A stretch of 25,720 nt of DNA from Muribaculaceae bacterium (GTDB lineage Bacteria; Bacteroidota; Bacteroidia; Bacteroidales; Muribaculaceae), in NCBI GenBank assembly GCA_029060585.1, contig JAIDTS010000241.1, positions 1-25,720 of the forward strand, written 5' to 3'. A program made the translations under genes and the position numbers. This document shows, piece after piece, positions 23,509 through 25,720 of the stretch (the first letter of the stretch is position 1; each line of letters begins with the position of its first letter). The notes beneath the pieces were generated by a model that had not been told where the DNA came from, did not search any database, and saw only the letters and a list, made by a program, of their open reading frames with translations.

Positions 23509-24762
23509 ATGAACATCAAATCCCTGATACTCTCATCCTTCATCCTTCCGCTCGCTGTCGGCTGCGCCGACAAGGCTGCGGAAGCCCCCGCATCCAACAA
23601 AGACCGCTTCGTCCAGGTGAAAGGACAGGATCTCGTCAAGCCCGACGGCAGCAAGCTCTATATCGTCGGCACGAACCTCGGAAACTGGCTCAACCCCGAG
23701 GGCTACATGTTTGGCTTCCAGCGCATGAACGCGCCGCGCCAGATCAACGAGCTTTTCAGCGAACTCGTTGGTCCGGACAAGGCAGCTGAATTCTGGGCCG
23801 CATTCAAGGACAACTACATCACAAAGGCGGACATAGATTTCATAGCCTCCACCGGTGCGAACACCATCCGTCTGCCTTTCCACTACAAGCTGTTCACCGA
23901 CGAGGATTATATGGGGCTCACGAAGGATCAGGACGGTTTCGCGCGCATCGACAGCGTAGTCAGCTGGTGCAAGGCCAACGACCTCTACCTAATCCTCGAC
24001 ATGCACGATGCTCCCGGCGGACAGACGGGCGACAACATCGACGACTCCTACGGATATCCCTGGCTTATGGAAAGCGAGAAGAGCCAGCAGCAGTTCTGCG
24101 ACATCTGGCGTTCGATAGCGGACCGCTACAAAGACGAGGAGACGATTCTCGGCTACGAGCTCATCAACGAGCCGATAGCGACATATTTCGAGAATCAGGA
24201 AGAATTGAACTCAAAGCTTGAGCCGCTTCAGAAGCGCGCCGTGGCGGCAATCCGTGAGGTTGATCCGGACCATATCATACTAATAGGAGCTCCGCAGTGG
24301 AACAGTAATTTCGAGCCATTGAAGGATACTGACTACGACCCTCAGCTTATGTTCACCTGCCATCGCTACGGAGGTCCCGCCACCAAGGAGGCCATACAGT
24401 CATACATCGATTTCCGCGACAACAGCAACAGGCCTATGTATATGGGAGAGATAGGTCACAATACCGACGAGTGGCAGGCGGATTTCGTGAAGGTGATGAA
24501 GGAAAACAATATCGGCTATACTTTCTGGCCTTACAAGAAGGAGGGAGGCAGCTGCATGATGGGAATCAGTCTTCCTGAGGAATGGGCGGAAGTGGTGAGA
24601 TTCGCGGAGGGTCCGCACCACACTTTCGCAGAGATACGGGAGGCGAAGCCGGACCGCGCGAAGGCGCAGGTGGCGCTCGGCGGGTTTATCGAGAAGTGCA
24701 AGGCCGCCAACTGCACGCCGCAGGTAAGCTACATCGAATCCATCGGGCTCAAGATGCCCTGA
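23509..24762 (+). CDS. GH5 endo/exo-beta-glucanase lipoprotein
   Basis: The protein has 417 residues from the ATG at 23509. A longer frame starts at 23437 but would read through the hairpins and lose the signal. The signal ends PLAVGC (Cys19). The GH5 barrel shows IVGTNLGNWLNPEGYMFGF near its start, TIRLPFHY, LILDMHDAPGG, the acid/base Glu221 in ELINEP and the nucleophile Glu314 in MYMGEIG. TFWPYKK supplies the late aromatic of the active site. The NLGNWLNPEGY opening resembles the start of exo-beta-1,3-glucanases of GH5 (NLGGWL), so activity on beta-1,3- or mixed-linkage glucan is plausible; the subfamily was not determined. It is the last gene of the utilisation locus, 99 bp after the glycan-binding protein gene, with two hairpins between. 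Confidence 0.9.
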   Translation: MNIKSLILSSFILPLAVGCADKAAEAPASNKDRFVQVKGQDLVKPDGSKLYIVGTNLGNWLNPEGYMFGFQRMNAPRQINELFSELVGPDKAAEFWAAFKDNYITKADIDFIASTGANTIRLPFHYKLFTDEDYMGLTKDQDGFARIDSVVSWCKANDLYLILDMHDAPGGQTGDNIDDSYGYPWLMESEKSQQQFCDIWRSIADRYKDEETILGYELINEPIATYFENQEELNSKLEPLQKRAVAAIREVDPDHIILIGAPQWNSNFEPLKDTDYDPQLMFTCHRYGGPATKEAIQSYIDFRDNSNRPMYMGEIGHNTDEWQADFVKVMKENNIGYTFWPYKKEGGSCMMGISLPEEWAEVVRFAEGPHHTFAEIREAKPDRAKAQVALGGFIEKCKAANCTPQVSYIESIGLKMP

Positions 24763-24800
24763 CTCAGGTAGGAGGGGGAGGCAACGCTGATTCGTCATTG

Positions 24801-24818
24801 AGCCGGGCTTCGCCGGCT
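24801..24818. terminator. GC-rich hairpin after GH5
   Basis: AGCCGG (24801-24806) and CCGGCT (24813-24818) pair around GCTTCG, 38 bp after the GH5 stop. There is no U-tract. It may be the end of the locus transcript; the evidence is weak. Confidence 0.35.
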
Positions 24819-24852
24819 GTCGCGGATATGGGAATCGCGCGGAGGGGCAATG

Positions 24853-25194
24853 TCATTTCAGGCCTATGTCTGATATCTTCTTTTGAATCACTCGAACGTC
24901 AACGGTGGAATAGTCTGCCTTGTCGTATATGTCAATAAGATAAACCCGGCCGGCATTTTCGGAAATTATTACAGTATAGGTAATGACTCTCGCACCGCCT
25001 GATTTACCACGTCCCTTGGACGTGATGGCCATACGGATTTTTCTTATGCCGGGACTTAGTTCGACGCCCTGAATGGGATCTTCCTCCAAAGAAGATATCA
25101 ATTCATCTAAAACAGACTTAAATGAACGATATCTCTTTGCCAAGGTTTTGACTGATTTGTCAAAACCTGGCGTAGTTCTTACATCAAAATTCAT
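24853..25194 (-). CDS. RelE/ParE-superfamily toxin
   Basis: This 113-residue protein has the RelE/ParE fold pattern. An N-terminal TTPGFDKSVKTLAKRY helix region is followed by GVELSPGIRKIRMAI and a GKSGGARVITY turn. The strand VYLIDIYDKAD comes next, with a C-terminal helix behind it. RelE-type members cut mRNA at the ribosome and ParE-type members poison gyrase; the sequence alone does not decide which. It overlaps the upstream antitoxin gene by 11 bp (25184-25194), which implies translational coupling. It points toward the GH5 gene, tail to tail. Confidence 0.85.
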   Translation of the reverse strand: MNFDVRTTPGFDKSVKTLAKRYRSFKSVLDELISSLEEDPIQGVELSPGIRKIRMAITSKGRGKSGGARVITYTVIISENAGRVYLIDIYDKADYSTVDVRVIQKKISDIGLK

Positions 25195-25417
25195 CTAATA
25201 ACTCTCTTGCGGATTTCGATGGGATCAAACCGTCTTCAATCATTTTGACTTCTTCGAGGCCACGGCATATTCGTTCGGTCAGGGAGTCCTCCTCCGTCAC
25301 GGGTGTGATCTTGAAACTACCGTATCTCGACGTCAGAAGAACGGACTGCCCTCTCTTGGCGGCATTCAGGAACTTTCCCTGGTTTGCGCGAAATTCTCTT
25401 GCTGATACTACCTGCAT
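25184..25417 (-). CDS. Phd/YefM-family antitoxin
   Basis: The protein has 77 residues from the ATG at 25417. The in-frame ATG at 25453 is upstream of the -7 box and cannot be the start. The N-terminal DNA-binding half (MQVVSAREFRANQGKFLNAA, SVLLTSRYGSFKITPV) is the Phd/YefM signature. The C-terminal LEEVKMIEDG...SARELLDEF is the short toxin-binding helix region. It is the first gene of the pair and probably represses its own promoter together with the toxin. Confidence 0.85.
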   Translation of the reverse strand: MQVVSAREFRANQGKFLNAAKRGQSVLLTSRYGSFKITPVTEEDSLTERICRGLEEVKMIEDGLIPSKSARELLDEF

Positions 25418-25441
25418 GATGATTTGAATTAAAAGTTTATG

Positions 25442-25476
25442 CAAAGATAACAAAAGGCATCCATTTTGGCAACCAT
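25442..25476 (-). promoter_or_regulatory. Toxin-antitoxin promoter with direct-repeat operator
   Basis: On the minus strand TTG (25470-25472) is followed by 20 bp and then TATCTTTG (25442-25449), a full Bacteroidetes promoter. On the plus strand two 9-bp direct repeats, GGCATCCAT (25456-25464) and GGCAACCAT (25468-25476), lie 12 bp apart between and over these boxes. They are likely antitoxin-binding half-sites. Confidence 0.65.
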
Positions 25477-25490
25477 TTTAACATTTTTTT

Positions 25491-25518
25491 AATCTAAAGT
25501 CTTCAGTCTTGAGTCTTA
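25491..25518. repeat. Heptamer tandem array C (4 units)
   Basis: Units AATCTAA, AGTCTTC, AGTCTTG and AGTCTTA. They are followed by AGATGGTGAGGCA, which resembles the AGATGAGGCA after array D, so the two share flanking sequence. Confidence 0.75.
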
Positions 25519-25647
25519 AGATGGTGAGGCACCACGCAAAGGGCGCAAAGGGGCTGGGCTCGCTGATTAGTTAAGTCTTCAGTCTTTAGTCTTCAGTCTT
25601 AAGATGAGGCATTCGGGGCCGGAGGGGCGCGGGGGGAATAAAAAAAG
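25519..25647. other. Non-coding stretch upstream of the toxin-antitoxin promoter
   Basis: The region from the antitoxin promoter to the window edge has no convincing gene. It holds heptamer arrays C and D, G-rich low-complexity DNA (about 25545-25640) and the terminator at 25648-25690. Nothing else was recognised in it. Confidence 0.6.
25574..25601. repeat. Heptamer tandem array D (4 units)
   Basis: Units AGTCTTC, AGTCTTT, AGTCTTC and AGTCTTA, then AGATGAGGCA. It is in the same orientation as arrays A-C and 56 bp from array C. Confidence 0.8.
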
Positions 25648-25690
25648 AAGGCAATCAGACGTGTCACCACTTTGCCGGTCTGATTGCCTT
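25648..25690 (-). terminator. Strong terminator of a leftward gene outside the window
   Basis: Perfect 13-bp arms AAGGCAATCAGAC (25648-25660) and GTCTGATTGCCTT (25678-25690) surround a 17-nt loop. On the minus strand the stem is followed by CTTTTTTTATT. It implies a minus-strand gene ending just beyond the right edge. Confidence 0.85.
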
Positions 25691-25720
25691 GGATACGTTG
25701 GACGTTTTGCGTTTTACGTT

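Overview
The window looks like chromosomal DNA of a gut Bacteroidales, probably Muribaculaceae-like. That placement is inferred from gene content only: a SusC/SusD polysaccharide utilisation locus, BACON domains, C10 streptopain-type proteases with BspA-like repeats, T9SS-type C-terminal tails, and Bacteroidetes -7 boxes (TAnnTTTG) upstream of most transcription units with little Shine-Dalgarno signal.

Left part (1-4700). A RhuM-family gene runs off the left edge. It is followed by a Y1 (HUH) RAYT-type transposase gene flanked by short REP-like direct repeats. Next is a minus-strand operon of a DUF4369/thioredoxin-fold lipoprotein and the YifB/ComM AAA+ ATPase. Middle-left (4600-10705). A minus-strand operon encodes two large exported proteins. 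One is a C10 cysteine protease with leucine-rich repeats and a dockerin-like segment. The other has a cohesin-like domain and seven bacterial Ig-like repeats, and a terminator follows it.

Main locus (10838-24820). This is a beta-glucan utilisation locus. A GH3 beta-glucosidase points left. A membrane-spanning SusR-like (DUF6377-type) regulator diverges from it to the right. Then comes a rightward operon of a BACON-BACON-GH16 endo-glucanase lipoprotein, SusC, SusD, a surface glycan-binding lipoprotein with a duplicated domain, and a GH5 glucanase lipoprotein. The inferred scheme is this: GH16 cuts beta-glucan at the cell surface, SusD and the binding protein hold the fragments, SusC imports them, and GH5 and GH3 reduce them to glucose. 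The GH3 and GH16 promoters, on opposite strands, share an almost identical upstream motif. It sits exactly 27 bp from an identical 12-bp -7 region in both, which makes it a strong candidate operator for this regulator.

Right end (24853-25720). A Phd/YefM-RelE/ParE toxin-antitoxin pair is followed by non-coding DNA and a terminator for a leftward gene lying outside the window.

The least explained feature is a family of 7-bp-period tandem arrays (consensus AGTCTTC) at four intergenic sites. Two of them overlap the stop codons of the GH3 and regulator genes. No tRNA, rRNA, CRISPR array or complete insertion sequence was seen. All family calls come from reading motifs by eye.
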